Shown piece by piece: positions 1-12,890 of a stretch of 64,000 nt of DNA. The DNA lies in contig QVRM01001507.1 in the NCBI GenBank assembly GCA_003439945.1, positions 1 through 64,000 on the forward strand, written 5' to 3'. The position numbers and the translations under genes are program-made. How positions within the stretch are numbered: the stretch's first letter is position 1; every line of letters starts with the position of its first letter. The notes beneath the pieces were generated by a model that saw nothing but the letters and a program-made list of their open reading frames with translations, was not told where the DNA came from and searched no databases. The stretch is from Dermanyssus gallinae (lineage: Eukaryota > Arthropoda > Arachnida > Mesostigmata > Dermanyssidae).

Positions 1-1095
1 TTCTTCACTACGTTTTGTCCTGGGGCCAATCAAAGTTGCAATTTGTAATACCGTGGTTGGCCGTACTTTTGGGCCAGATATATTTCTATAAGAACGAAGG
101 TGCAGCATCAGGAGGCAATCATTAGTAAAGCATGCATGGATACATGAAAGTAAACAGAAAAAATATATTTGCCATAGAATCGTCCGCATGTTCCACGAAG
201 CCAAAGCAACCTATCAAATCGGGACACTAAAAGCCAAAAGGTCTGAGATACGTTATCTCAAGATTATTAGTATCCACATTCAATCTGCAGAGTAGTATAC
301 ATATTTTTCAATTCAAACAGACTCTGCTTATAAAACAGTGACATCTAACACCATCTTGATGTTAGGGCATCACCATCGTAACGTTAGAACGCGTTGGGCA
401 ACCCGGTGTAAGAAATTTGAATGTAATGACGTACTTCCAAGAAATGACCCTGTTTATGTAATTGAAGTGTGACACAGTCACATTGTAGTTTATTTCCCAT
501 TGAGTTGCAAACTGACTCGTTAAGAGACTTTACTGTTTGCGTTCGCACTAAGAATAACCGTATATAGAAGGGCGCAAAAATAAAGATAGTAATGAACGGG
601 TGCCAAGATAATGTTACCAGTAAAAACTTGTTTTCCACCTGCGTTAGGGCTAGCGATGCAATGAGTGGACTGGCTGCTTGCCCGCTTAAGTGCAAACTAA
701 TTACTTATAAATCAGGGAATATACCAGTTCAACTCAACGTCATAACTATCGCCTTGGCCAAGCACCACATCAGTTCGCTGTGGCTCTTTGACAGAAATGA
801 TCAAACTTGTAGAAATGGTTTGAGAATCAAGTCTTTTTGAATGCCGATCAGGGCGAGGCAACTTCCACAGTACAACCTACCGTCACCCTCCTCCCATCTA
901 TTGCCTCTCAAAGGGTCATACATTTATTTACTTTTCTAGTAGTAGATACTAGTATACTACACTACTACCACTACTACTAAACATTGTTTTAACTTTATAG
1001 ATAGAGATTAACTGGTAAAATGCACGATGCACACCGGGCGTCGTAAGATAGTGGGTCTCACAAGCTCACTAAAGTCCTGTCGGAGGTGGCCATAT
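1..1095. other. Unannotated, mostly unique AT-rich DNA
   Basis: No coding region, RNA gene or known mobile element was recognised. Short open frames at 384-695 (minus) and 592-840 (plus) overlap on opposite strands and resemble no family I know. Confidence 0.5.
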
Positions 1096-1149
1096 ATAGG
1101 AATATCTAGTATATATATATATATACATATATATATATAGGAATATCTA

Positions 1150-1198
<49 letters not shown>
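1096..1198. repeat. (TA)n array with duplicated flank
   Basis: Two TA runs, each preceded by the same unit ATAGGAATATCTAG (near 1096 and 1138), so unit plus array was duplicated in tandem. Confidence 0.95.
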
Positions 1199-1200
<2 letters not shown>

Positions 1201-1580
1201 CATATACCGGAATGTAGATCTCCCCACAAATGCATACGTCTGTCTACACGTGCGTCTACCCACACACAGGTAGAACGTCGGCCAATTACGTGGCTACCTG
1301 AGCTACCAGTAATAATCATAATTGTCAGTCATTCCGGGTTGTGTGTGGGGTTCCGCTTGTAGTAATTGGTCAGTAGTTGCTCGCACAGGTAGTAAAGGCG
1401 TGTCATTCGTTGGCTGTGCGGTAAAGGCACAAGCGCAGGCACCTGTGAAGTCGTTGTTGCCACGCCATACACATCGTTGCTGTTCCCGGCCGCCTTCACA
1501 TCATCAATATATATTCATCCCTCGATTCTTATTTTGTGTGTTATGTGTTTGCCATCGTCATAAGGTGCTTGGCGCTCCGT

Positions 1581-1621
<41 letters not shown>

Positions 1622-1643
1622 TATAGGAGCATGAAGATGGATG

Positions 1644-1676
<33 letters not shown>
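1581..1676. repeat. Two (TA)n arrays with a shared spacer motif
   Basis: TA runs at 1581-1624 and 1646-1675. The motif GGAGCATGAAGA follows the first run at about 1626 and reappears after the second at about 1698. Confidence 0.95.
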
Positions 1677-1680
<4 letters not shown>

Positions 1681-2037
1681 GCAGGCGGTAGATGCAAGGA
1701 GCATGAAGACGGCAGGCGTGCGTCCATAAGAAGAGCAGAGAGTGCCGGCCAGTCCTTCCTCCCCCGTGTACAATGTTACTAGTCTCTGGTTGTGTTACTA
1801 CGCCTACTCTCACGATCATTACTGTTACGGGTGGTGGTGGTGGTGGGACTTCGTCTACAACTAGCGATTCTACACTTGGTTGCAGCAAAACAACTACGAT
1901 TGGTTTGGTTGAGCTGTTTTTAGCTGTTGTTGATCTTAGTATAGTATTCGTGTTGATGTCTTGTTCGCCACCCGCTGGTGGCGAACTTTTCTGATCGAGC
2001 GGCGCGTTGTCTAGCGGCTCTCGATCGTGCCGGGTAG
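1677..2037. other. Unannotated
   Basis: No gene recognised. A short GGT run lies at 1829-1847. Confidence 0.4.
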
Positions 2038-2128
2038 TTGTTGTTTGATTTTGTTGTTGTTGCCTGATTTATTGTTGTTGTTGTTATTGTTGTTGTTGTC
2101 ATTGTTTTTATTGTTGTTGTCGTTGTCG
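2038..2128. repeat. Imperfect (GTT)n array
   Basis: GTT-rich run with scattered substitutions. Open frames across it are low-complexity Leu/Val translations. Confidence 0.9.
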
Positions 2129-3290
2129 CCGTTGCCTTTTTGCTGGCGAGGGTTGCTATTTGTTGACACTGTTGTTGCTATCGTTAAGAGAATGACAGCA
2201 GCTGCTGCTGTTGTTGTTGTGACGCGACGAGCCTCCTAAAGGCTCGTTTCTCTTTAGCCGTTAAAGCGAGCTATACCTTCGCATGCACTTCCATATCACA
2301 TGGCGCATTTGCAGCTCCGAAACCAACAAAACCTAATTCTATAGATAGTTGGCTTCTGCTAAGAGCCTACCATAATTCCATAAACTCGCGGTTGACGTAG
2401 GCCTCATCATCAAAGGCCACTTTATCTCGTAGATACGACAGCGTTTCGTGCTCATCTCGAGGTTTGAGCCGTGTACGGTGCACCGCTTTTGCGTGGTGGT
2501 TCTAAATGGTGTCGTTCTTTCAGGTTGTTTTCAGCTATTTAATTGTTCAGCGAATGTCTCTGTTTACCTAACTCGACTGATTATACTGACAACGTCACAT
2601 ACATAAAATTATTTATACACAGTTCCCTCGGAGCAGAGTGTCCCTTTCTGGCCGAAGCGCTTAGATTTGTTTGTGGTGATACGCCGTTTCACTGTCGATG
2701 CTTTATGAGTTGCCGATGTGACTACAAGCGGAGGAGATTTAACAGTAATAATAACAGTGGTCATTGCCACAAGAGCAGCAAAAACAACAGCAACAACAAA
2801 TCTCAACGCAAAGTCAACAGCAATCAACGACGACAATAGCAATAGAAACTGTAACAGGAGCATTAATAAAAATCAAAATAAAAGTAATAATAATATTTTT
2901 TTTTGAACCAGGGTTTATCAATATGCTTACATATACATATAATATAAATATAATATAAATACATTAATTATATAATATTTACAATCTTGCATGTATTATT
3001 ATTATTATTACTTGAGTGCCGGTGAACACCTAATATCATCTTGGCGTTGCCTATCTAATGATTGTAATGATGAATCCGACTCAAACGTTTAAATCTCGCA
3101 AAATAAACTGTAAGAACTGAACATTATAAATAACAATAGTTATTATTATTATAACGACAACTATAGTAAAATTAACCATAATAATGCGACAACGACGACA
3201 ACAACAACAACGACATTAACTGAAACATGAACGCGATAAAGAATCTGAGAAAAACAATTACAAATGCTACTTTATGGCACCAAAAAACAC
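2129..3290. other. Unannotated AT-rich DNA
   Basis: Contains short CAA, TTA and AAT runs but no recognisable gene or element. Confidence 0.45.
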
Positions 3291-3299
3291 AACAACAGC

Positions 3300-3331
<32 letters not shown>

Positions 3332-3490
3332 CCACAACGGCAACAGTGTGTACGTTTAGTGAGGCCATTAAGAACGGACTGGAAGTACTCCAGTCATTTG
3401 ATAGTCATTTGATACTGTTGTTGCCGCTGTTGTTGTTGTTGTTGTTGTTGTTTTGTTGTTGTTGTTGTTGTTGTTGTTGTCGTTATTGTT
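3291..3490. repeat. (CAA)n and (GTT)n arrays in inverted arrangement
   Basis: A CAA run at 3291-3335 is followed about 80 bp later by a GTT run at 3415-3480. The runs are complementary on the same strand and could form a cruciform. The poly-Gln frame at 3227-3412 is a translation of the repeat. Confidence 0.85.
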
Positions 3491-3499
3491 GCCGATGCT

Positions 3500-4100
3500 T
3501 CTTCTGCTGTTACTACCCGACAAGAACCAAGCCATGGCTGCCCCGTTTGTTTAGCAGCATGTTGTGCAGGTAGGTATATTAGAGAGGCTCACTCCTATAT
3601 CTGCTCCGGTCCGGTCTTCTTTCTCTACCGCTGCCTGCTGCGTCTCCCCGCTACTGTATGGATCAGCGACGAGTCTGTCAGCCTCTCTGTCCTGTTGTAT
3701 ATTCCTCATGGGCGGCGGAACTTCGTCTTCGTGCTAGAATGAGCGTGCTATGAGCGAGAAGAGGGGGGCGATCGGCCGGCCCGCCCGTCCGATGAAAGCG
3801 AAAACGTCAGAAGCGAACCGAAGGGCTTCTTCATAGGCGCCTCAGCCCAATCACCCGTGTGTCGAGGTGTCTGTTTCAGAAGTATGTACAACTAAAAGGC
3901 GCCTATGAAGTATGTACAACTACAACTACTACTACAACTACTACGACTACGACTACCACCCGCTACTGTACTACTCGAAAATTGCTGCCGCAATTTACGC
4001 TGCCTTCATGCTGGTCATTATCACAGTCATCATTGGCGGTGCAATTTCGGCCGCTCGTCATCAGCTTGTCATCAGCGGCGGTGGTTGCAGCTGGTTGACG
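3500..4100. other. GC-richer unannotated DNA with a short ACT/TAC repeat
   Basis: An imperfect TAC/ACT repeat lies at 3908-3960. The phrase AGTATGTACAACTA is duplicated at about 3882 and 3908, with GGCGCCTATGAA between the copies. No gene recognised. Confidence 0.4.
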
Positions 4101-4800
4101 CTGCTCGTGTTGGGGTTGTTGTTGTTGTTATTGCTGCTGGTTGTCTTGTTGTTGTTGTTGTTGTTGCTGCTGTGGTTGTAGTTAATGTTGTCGCGGATGT
4201 TGGGGGTTGATGTTGTTGTTGCTGCTGGTTGTCTTGTTGTTGTTGTTGTTACTGTTGTTGCTGCTGTGGTTGTAGTTAATGTTGTCGCGGATGTTGGGGG
4301 TTGTTGTTGTTATTGCTGCTGGTTGTTGTTGTTGTTATTGTTGTTGCTGCTGTGGTTGTAGCTAATGTTGTCGCGGATGTTGGGGGTTGTTGTTGTTGTT
4401 GCTGCTGGTTGTCATGTTGTTGTTGTTGCTGCTGGTTGTCATGTTGTTGTTGTTGTTGTTGTTGTTGTAGCTAATGTTGTCGCGGATGTTGGGGGTTGTT
4501 GTTGTTGCTGCTGCTGGTTGTCATGTTGTTGTTATTGTTGTTGCTGCGGTTGTAGTTAATGTTGTCGCGGATGTTGGGGGTTGTTGTTGTTGCTGCTGGT
4601 TGTCATGTTGTTGTTATTGTTGTTGCTGTGGTTGTAGTTAATGTTGTCGCGGATGTTGGGGGTTGTTGTTGTTGCTGCTGGTTGTCTTGTTGTTGTTGCT
4701 GCTGGTTGTCTTGTTGTTGTTATTGTTGTTGCTGTGGTTGTAGTTAATGTTGTCGCGGATGTTAGGGGTTGTTGTTGTTGCTGCTGCTGCTTTTGAGGCG
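4100..4800. repeat. GTT-based minisatellite, seven units
   Basis: The core AATGTTGTCGCGGATGTT recurs near 4186, 4280, 4366, 4475, 4560, 4642 and 4748, giving periods of 82 to 109 bp. Between cores lie variable GTT and GCT runs with a shared GCTGCTGGTTGTC phrase. Length variation comes from the GTT runs. Long open frames here are repeat translations. Confidence 0.93.
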
Positions 4801-5870
4801 GCTGGTATGTTGTAATTAGCGTTTGTGGTGGCTGTGTTGTTGTTGCTGTCGTCGTTGGTGATGCTGTTCTTGGTAATAATCGATGCCGCTGTTACTTGTT
4901 AACTCATCGTCTACAAGCAACATTTTGTTTTAGCTAATGTGGGTTCTATTTTGACTCTTGTTTCTGATGTTTTTGCTTGATTCTCAATGTAGTAAGAGTC
5001 TGTACTTTGCGCTGACGCCCTTAGTTCTTGTGATGCTTTGTAAATCTATAGACTTATCACGCTAAGTGCAAAAACATATATATATATATATATATATGAT
5101 GTTGTCGTCATCATCGGTGTTGTTGATTATGCTTGCAGAAGTTGGAATGGGAAACATTTCATAGTCTGAGGGCCAGACATATACACAGATACATGTACAT
5201 GTCGTATGTATGTCTGGCGTATGTCTCGCTTTATTGCGACGTTGAGCAAATAGATGAGCGATGCCGCGAACCTTTTGATGTGGGCAAAACACGCTTGTCG
5301 AAGACAGTGGTGGACGTTATCGAACAAAATTGGTAGACGATGCATCCCTCTATATTGCCGACCCGCATGAGCATCATCTTCACCATAAGTCAGCTGCTGT
5401 TTCTGTATCATCAACAGCTTCAGGTGCAACGTTCCTCGCTAGGTCGATTAAGCAAAAAAAAAGAACTGAGCGCAGTTCTATTGCAAGCGCCCGTTGCTGT
5501 TGTGAAGGCAACCGCGGTATATATGGCTTAACGATTTGGGGCCGTGCCCTTTACATTAACTGCAGCTTCGAGAACTATCATATAGTCATGCTACTGTTAC
5601 AAGCTTTTATTTCACCATGAATTTGTAAATTAGGTTTAACACAACGATCTAGGACAGTACATATTTCACTCGTGAGGTGACGGACTCTCCTTCAATTTCG
5701 GTACATTCGAGTATGTGCTGGCGTCCGATGTCACATTATCCACGAAGACTACACACACACACACACTCTTCAATACAAAAACAATTAGGTTTCATACACA
5801 TATAATTGTGGTATCCATGCCACTTTTTTTTATGGAGGAGGGTTAAATACTTTAACGTACTATTGCTACG
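4801..5870. other. Unannotated with one short (TA)n array
   Basis: A TA run lies at 5076-5097 and a CA run at 5751-5766. Overlapping open frames at 5062-5620 on both strands resemble no family. Confidence 0.4.
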
Positions 5871-5879
5871 AGTAGAAAA

Positions 5880-5975
5880 TTAGAAGATCCCACTTTCCAT
5901 TCGAGCAGTGTGGGACTCGACCCCAGCGGATGGGTGTTAGCCCGCTGAGATCCATACCCACTACACGCACTTCCC
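5880..5975 (-). other. tRNA-like sequence, probable SINE head
   Basis: On the minus strand, the box B-like GGTCGAGTCCC sits in a T-arm-like context about 30-40 nt downstream of a box A-like TGGATCTCAGCGG, with a short CAGCGG/CCGCTG stem between them. There is no complete cloverleaf and no second copy in the window, so it is either an old tRNA pseudogene or the head of a pol III SINE. Confidence 0.35.
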
Positions 5976-6118
5976 CCCTTAAGCTTCACTCTCTGATGGC
6001 CCAGATCTCCATAGAACAGTACTATGGGCCATCAGGAGTCGTGCTGATCCATGCCACCTGGTTCGACAAACTGTTGTACGATTATGTTGTGACGCAGAAG
6101 CTGGCCCTTCGGTATAAT

Positions 6119-6327
<209 letters not shown>

Positions 6328-8210
6328 AATTGATAGTAGTATCGATCGCTCATCAAAAAGCATATCCGAGAAAAAAGACGAGATGCGACTCGACAAGTGC
6401 CCATAAATCTCTAATAAGGCAACTTCATTGCGTCGGTTGGATAAAAGATTTAAAAGCACTCAGCAAACTTCTTTATGCAAAACCTGAGAACGTCGTTCTT
6501 CTTTAATGAAACACGTTAACCACACGAGACGATATCAATGCTGACACAATTGAATCATCTTAAGTTATGGCAACCGCCTGGAAGGCAGAATCTGCAGACG
6601 ACGTGAAGCGCTAAGGTCTCTAAAAATTGCAAATATGTTGAACTTATAGATGAGAATACATCTATATCTTCGTAAGCTTTAAAAACTAAAAAATTAGAAC
6701 TTTTTGTCTTAACCCTTCAAAAGAATGACCCTCGCGATATGAACGGGAAATAGCGGCTTTTATTGTTGACACCAGCGAATACAGATCGATGTCTTTTAAA
6801 TTTCTTAATACGATTTGCTCTCAGGTAGATTTGAAATATCTAGGTCAATTTCTTGTTGCCCTGTCTCGTGTATTCAGTGTCTTTACTACTACTAAATGCC
6901 GTTGTGTGCTAGATATATACAAATATCCGCCCCTTGGGGTCAACTATATGGACTATACTGAAGACATTGCCGAAGTTCAAACTTGCTGTGACCATTCACC
7001 CGGCTCTGACACTCTAATGTAGTTTGCGATTAATATGCTCACTATGCTCATCAGTATGCAGTAAATTATGTGCTTCCCTCCTCTGCTTTTTAAGTAAGCT
7101 TTGCTAAAATACGAAACCCTAGCATTTGAATATAGCATCTGGTTTGTTTTGTTGTCCGTAAAAAGTCAAATAACCAACGGGGCACATATAAGTTTGTGAA
7201 GCTCTGTCTGTACTTCACAGGAGCATCTACTGCATACCGATCTGAGAGTTCCACCTGGAGATTTGGTGGAAATTGGTGCGGCTATTGGCCATCCGTCTCC
7301 CCAATTCACTGTTTGTCAGCCCGCATGCACTTATTTATCGATTACTATAGACCTTGATCAATAACGAGTAACACCAGCCAATAATCATGCGCTCTGTCTG
7401 CTATATTCGCTGTGACGTGTCGACGAAGCGTTGCGTATCGGTGCACCGACACGGTATTCAATGTACGTGGTTCGACTGCCACGGTCTGCTTGACGAGCGA
7501 CGTTCTCAGATAGACCAGTGTTCCCTCCCATAACACGTGCGCCAATTACCGCCGGCTATAATTTTCTATTTATATATATATATCAAATTATGGAGTTATT
7601 TTCGGAGTTAGTCTCAACCAAGTCGCAACGAATGGGGCTCTTGCTATAGAGAGAGAGAGAGAGAGAGGCACGACAGTGGCCGATCTCCATACGAATAGCA
7701 TAGGATGATATCGGCTGTCCTCGGGAGTTGGTACAGGTGGTACATGGCTGCATTTAAGTATACGCAATATTTGGTACACGTACACATATAGAGAGCGCAT
7801 GTCAGGTGGACATGATGTCCATCCAGCCCACTCAGACAAATTGAATTTTTTGGGTAATTTTCTTTGATTTGTCGTTTCCGATATCTGTTTTCTTTTCGCT
7901 TTGCACTTCTGTCGTCATATCTTTTTATAGTCTGTTGCCTTCTCTCTCTCATATATTTTCTCTCTTTCTGATATATTTATACGATATTAGATATAAGAAA
8001 TGTTTAAACAGTGACGTACGAGAAAATATCAGTGTTTGTGCATGGGCATGCTATTGGGTTGACTGGAATGATTCCAGCGAAGTTAGCCGTTTACTAGTTA
8101 GTCATCTGATAATAGCTACTTTAACTAATTGATTGCCGTATATAGTTAACGAAATTGCGCAAGCGAAACTGTGTACGGTGAGCAGAAGTGAGTTAGTACC
8201 TACTTCTGTT
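6328..8210. other. Unannotated
   Basis: No gene recognised. There is a GA run at 7649-7669 and a short TA run near 7571-7583. Downstream exons of the minus-strand transporter would be expected in this direction, but none was identified. Confidence 0.45.
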
Positions 8211-8261
8211 ATTATTCATCTTCCATTGGATCTAGCTCCAGTTTAAGTGTTGGCCACGTAC

Positions 8262-8454
8262 CGGTGAAGCTGCTTACGGTGTCCATAAGTGAAAAAGCCC
8301 ACGAAGCTCGCTGCCGGTTAATACCGAATTCGGTCTGGTAGCAGATGAACATGACGCCCGCGGACCGGTTGACAAGCGTCAGCCAGAAGAAGTTCCATGC
8401 GCAGGCGCACGCGATCATCCAGGACCGTCGCGTGTCCTGGTACCGATTCTCCAT
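8262..8454 (-). CDS. Exon of a monocarboxylate-transporter-like MFS protein
   Basis: This open stretch of about 64 codons reads like the first transmembrane block of monocarboxylate transporter (SLC16/MCT) proteins. A charged lead with RRSW is followed by a hydrophobic helix, then RSAGVMFICYQTEFGINR, RASWAFSLMDT and SSFTG, equivalent to the family pattern of TM1, a loop with an EFG motif and xASW at the start of TM2. The exon ends with a consensus donor: CCG is followed by GTACGT on the minus strand (8261-8256), exactly where homology should leave off; the frame continues into an intron and stops at 8212. The ATG at 8454-8452 is directly preceded by in-frame TAG, which could also be the AG of an acceptor (CCTCTATAG), so the 5' boundary is uncertain. 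MCT-like proteins carry small monocarboxylates or related solutes across the plasma membrane with protons; the substrate cannot be inferred. Other exons were not found. It is the only convincing host-gene exon here. Confidence 0.68.
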
Positions 8455-8561
8455 CTATAGAGGCGTGCAACAGGACCATTCAGGACAGCAGAGCCGATAG
8501 GCAGGCCCCCACACGAACAACAACAGCAGACACCGCAGAGAAACACAATAATTGGTTAGTA

Positions 8562-9062
<501 letters not shown>

Positions 9063-9067
9063 CAATA

Positions 9068-9144
<77 letters not shown>
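9063..9144. repeat. (AAT)n tail of the 8667 retroelement
   Basis: Follows the retroelement 3' UTR directly (ACAATAA then AAT repeats) and acts as its 3' tail. Confidence 0.93.
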
Positions 9145-9145
<1 letters not shown>

Positions 9146-10506
9146 GTCGATGATATAACTCTTTAGTCAAAAGGCGATTGAACGGAGATTCTGAATGCAA
9201 ATATAGAGTTACATGCTAATGTTGCTTACAATCATGTTTGTAGTAATGGACCTCTACTCAGTAATCTCTCACTCGCTCCGAGGTGATGTATGTGTCCCGG
9301 AAGCTTCTTCTAAATCGCCAGCAATGATTACGCAGAATTGGCAGAACCCACTACAGTCCAACCTACATCCAGTGACCCCGCTATTCATTTCATGGACTCC
9401 ACTATCAACTCTGCCGTAGAAGAGACTTCCACGATCCTGACGTTGGCTGTGTGTGCTGTTTAAGCGACCAGCCGTGTTTTTTCTACTATATCGATACCTC
9501 TCAATGAACCATTTCTCTTACGCAGATAGCTCAATGATATTTTATTATTTATGAGCATGTGCTTTATTTCAATGATATGCATGCATACCATACAAGTGGT
9601 GCAATAAATACATTATGTCGAATTACTTGGAGTATTTAGTTGTAGTAACTAGATTCGCGGGGGGCATTGTTTAGTTTGTCAAGAGTAGCGTGTTTAGTGC
9701 GTCGTGTAAATATATGCGCACTGTTATTGCTGTTATCGCTTAGCTTTAAAAAGGCCAGACTTTCATCTAAATTAAAACATATTCTTAATTTTAGTTCACA
9801 GCCGCAGCCACGCAGTGACTACGGTATAGTTTGCGGAAAAGCTCTAAACAGCAACAACAGCCAATTTACCACAGGATTATGCTACGTTGAAATCGCATAC
9901 AGGTTTGTCCCATTGGGATTGTTATTATTTACAAAATAGCCGCCGCTCGATACCAAGCTGCGCTACCAGCAAGTTAATAAGCCGCTATTATACGCCTTAC
10001 GATAAGTGTTTTTACCGTCTTCGTGTTGTGCTCTCGGAGTTGCAGTTCTGTGTAACACATAACCGAGCGAGAGTAAAAATACGCTATCCAGTCCGACTTT
10101 CAATCGTATCAATGAAGACAATGGGACATCTTAGCCGTTGCTTTTAACAAAAAACTATGCTTATGGAATGATAATTGTAGGCAGTGTAGTATTGTTTTAT
10201 TATAACTGTGGGAAGGAAATGCCACGTTTGGCCAAGTTATTACACAATGTTTTGTAAGTGCGGAAGACGACGATGCTATTAAATGTTGTTGGCACTCATC
10301 CGCTCTGACTGGGGAAGCAGCCGACCAGTTCTTTGTCTTTGGCTTAATTATTACAAAACCGTTTGTTTGCTCGCATTAAAACTAACGCAAATCGACTCGA
10401 AGAAGGTCGGCCACATTATTATAATGTTATTCATCAATACTCGGTATTACAACTACTACTAACTACTATTCATCAATATTCGGCTAAATGCATCAACTAT
10501 ATCCCT

Positions 10507-10508
<2 letters not shown>
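9145..10508. other. Unannotated
   Basis: No gene or element recognised. Open frames at 9667-10147 have no recognisable similarity. Confidence 0.4.

Positions 10509-10573
<65 letters not shown>
10509..10573. repeat. (ATT)n array
   Basis: Pure ATT run. Neither flank resembles the AAT-associated retroelement, so no link is claimed. Confidence 0.95.
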
Positions 10574-10574
<1 letters not shown>

Positions 10575-11138
10575 AAAATTGGATTGTTCAAAAAGTGCAA
10601 TCCAAAGACATAGAGTATGTATAGGGTAGCGGTAATGCTTGTTGTAAGTCGACAGTCCAGTCCATTTTGCCGCCTTAGTGTTCATCATGTGGATACTAGC
10701 GATTCGATCTTTAATGCCCAAATTATGTGCGCTCATCTCACATTTGCGACGTCTCAAGGAACTCGAAGCTTGCGATGCGAAAAAGAGACGTCGCAGGGAC
10801 TCTGTTGCCTAAGTGTTTGCTATATATGATCTGCTTCCCTTTTCCCAGCAATATTCAGCTTGTTCGCGTCGTCGTACTCGTGGTAAAAGGTATGGTTTCG
10901 TCGGATATCTTATTCCCAATCGCCACCGATCCAAAAAGAATGACGCATCGTACAGCTGCAACTCCTTGTTAAGGACCAAGCCGCCAATGACTTGCTCATC
11001 GGGTTCCTGGGCCTCGCTTTCTCGGGAGATCCTGCCACTCCCACCAGCTAAGAAGCCTTGTCTTTAAAGTACGCTAAAAACATTTCACATTGGCATTGCT
11101 ATTTTAAAATTATTTTACTCAACAAATGTACGTAAGTC
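10574..11138. other. Unannotated
   Basis: Overlapping short open frames occur on both strands; none is recognised. Confidence 0.4.
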
Positions 11139-11177
<39 letters not shown>

Positions 11178-11203
11178 TGTATATATATATATATATATAT
11201 ATA
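11139..11203. repeat. (TA)n array
   Basis: TA run broken once by ACATATATGT. Confidence 0.95.
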
Positions 11204-11548
11204 GCTTCACCATTCTTAATCTAAATAGAGGAGAGCTTGTCATGGTTGAATGAGAACAATAAATGAAAAGAGACCGAACGCACGAGTACGAAAGGACCTT
11301 GTAAAAGTAGGCAATAACAACAATAACAACAGTAAACCAGCAACAACAACAATAACAACAGTAAACCAGCAACAACAACAATGACCACAGCAATAATGGC
11401 AACAACATCAACAGCAACGTGTTACCGGAAGCAAACGTGCGTAAACGAGACGTGACGCTTGGCTGCCCGGCCGCCCTATGTTAAATGACGTCGTCTAAGA
11501 TGAAGACTGGACGAAACCAAAGAGATAGTTGGAGAAAGCGAGTGTAAG
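11204..11548. other. CAA-rich unannotated DNA
   Basis: Contains a roughly 30-bp unit of AACAACAATAACAACAGTAAACCAGC repeated around 11310-11370, and no gene. Confidence 0.5.
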
Positions 11549-11607
11549 GTATATATATATATATGTAGTGTGAGATATATATATATATATATATATATGT
11601 GTAGTGT

Positions 11608-11655
<48 letters not shown>

Positions 11656-11671
11656 GAGAGAGAGAGAGAGA
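11549..11671. repeat. (TA)n arrays with duplicated flank, then (GA)n
   Basis: The phrase GTAGTGTGAGATATA occurs at about 11565 and 11601 between TA runs. A GA run closes the block at 11654-11671. Confidence 0.93.
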
Positions 11672-12258
11672 TAGGGTGAAAGGATGAAGAAAGAGAGAAA
11701 ATTGCCGCTGTGTGTAGGCTACTTATTACTACCACTGCCGCTATCACTGCATTGGCCAGGCCATGATTACACGTAGCAACATATACGTGTTATGTATAGC
11801 AGCAGCAGATAAGCAGTAGACAGTCTTTACTATGTGAGTGGTAAAGACCAGACAGAGGGCAAGAGAGAGAGACAGCTAGAGGGGCAGAAAAAGCGAGGGC
11901 AAATTGTTGTCGGGGAGGGGATTCCGGCGCGACTGGGATGACTGCGTCGTGCTCTGTCAGCCCCGTTTCACGACAAGCCTGTTTTAGGCGACCTGCGCCA
12001 AACAGGACAACACACGTCCTGACGAGGTCCAGGTCATCGTAATGATGCCACCACCATGACCAGGCCAACGTCGGCATTGGAACAGCGACAGCAACAACAA
12101 TAGCAACAACAACCTCAGCAACAGTAACACCGTTGGGGTCGGCACTCCAGATGATTAGATTCCAGTATACCTGTCTCCGCATGCCATGCTGTCAGTAGCA
12201 TAGTTGGATGTAGGCTATAAGTCGCGAATAACATAGTACTTAGAAGCCGGAGTCACGT
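11672..12258. other. Unannotated
   Basis: An open frame at 11790-12182 (minus) is rich in Ala/Val from CAA/CAG-like repeats and resembles no family. Confidence 0.4.
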
Positions 12259-12259
12259 C

Positions 12260-12800
12260 AACGACTATTGGGATTGATCAAGAAAACAACGGCTCGTTTT
12301 AGCTGGAAGCTTTTCCCAGGTGGAACTTTTAAGAAGATGCGGACGACCTGGTGCTCCCTTCAGCGATTTATTTTATCTGCAACTAGCGAGGCTTCAAAAG
12401 TTTGCGCTGAACAATTCGTTCAAGATAAATTCAAGCAAAACAAAAGCAATTAAGTTTTATCAGGGGCTCCATTGAGCTATACGCTTTCTTGCGAATCAAG
12501 GAATAGTGAGGTCATGGAGCCCTTTTATTCTCGCAGCAGATTCGTTTCACTCAAGACGATAAAGAGAGGTTTTGAAATGTCCGAATAAGGAAAGTCTTGA
12601 ACATACACCGTGTCAGTCGAAATTGGCTTGCTTCTTTGCTGGTATCAACCTCACTATCTGTTGAAAACCTTCATGGAGCATATAAAATTCCAAATAAAAG
12701 TCCTAGAGGAGCAATTTATTGGAATGGCCGAAATATATCTGCGTGCTTTTGAAGCTTATATATATACTTTTTTACATCGGAGTTTTTGCCACATTAGTGT
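12260..12800 (+). pseudogene. LINE reverse-transcriptase fragment
   Basis: A degraded catalytic motif DADDLVL (Tyr of YADD changed to Asp) lies at 12336-12356. After a shift, it is followed by LQLARLQKFALNNSFKINSS and KTKAIKFYQG, the usual spacing from catalytic motif C to the KTK motif of LINE reverse transcriptases. Later sequence to about 12800 is compatible with the following region but too decayed to read. Stops and a frame change make it non-functional. Clade not assigned. Confidence 0.6.
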
Positions 12801-12843
12801 CATGTAAGCGCAAATTGCTTGGCAAATATTAAGAAACATCGCT

Positions 12844-12870
12844 TTATATATATATATATATATATATATT
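12844..12870. repeat. (TA)n array
   Basis: Short TA run just upstream of the SINE copy. Confidence 0.95.
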
Positions 12871-12890
12871 TGAATTCCAATTGACCCCCT

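Noticed and set aside
7440..7480. GGTTCGACTGCCAC as a tRNA T-arm
   Set aside because: No box A or acceptor pairing at tRNA distance.
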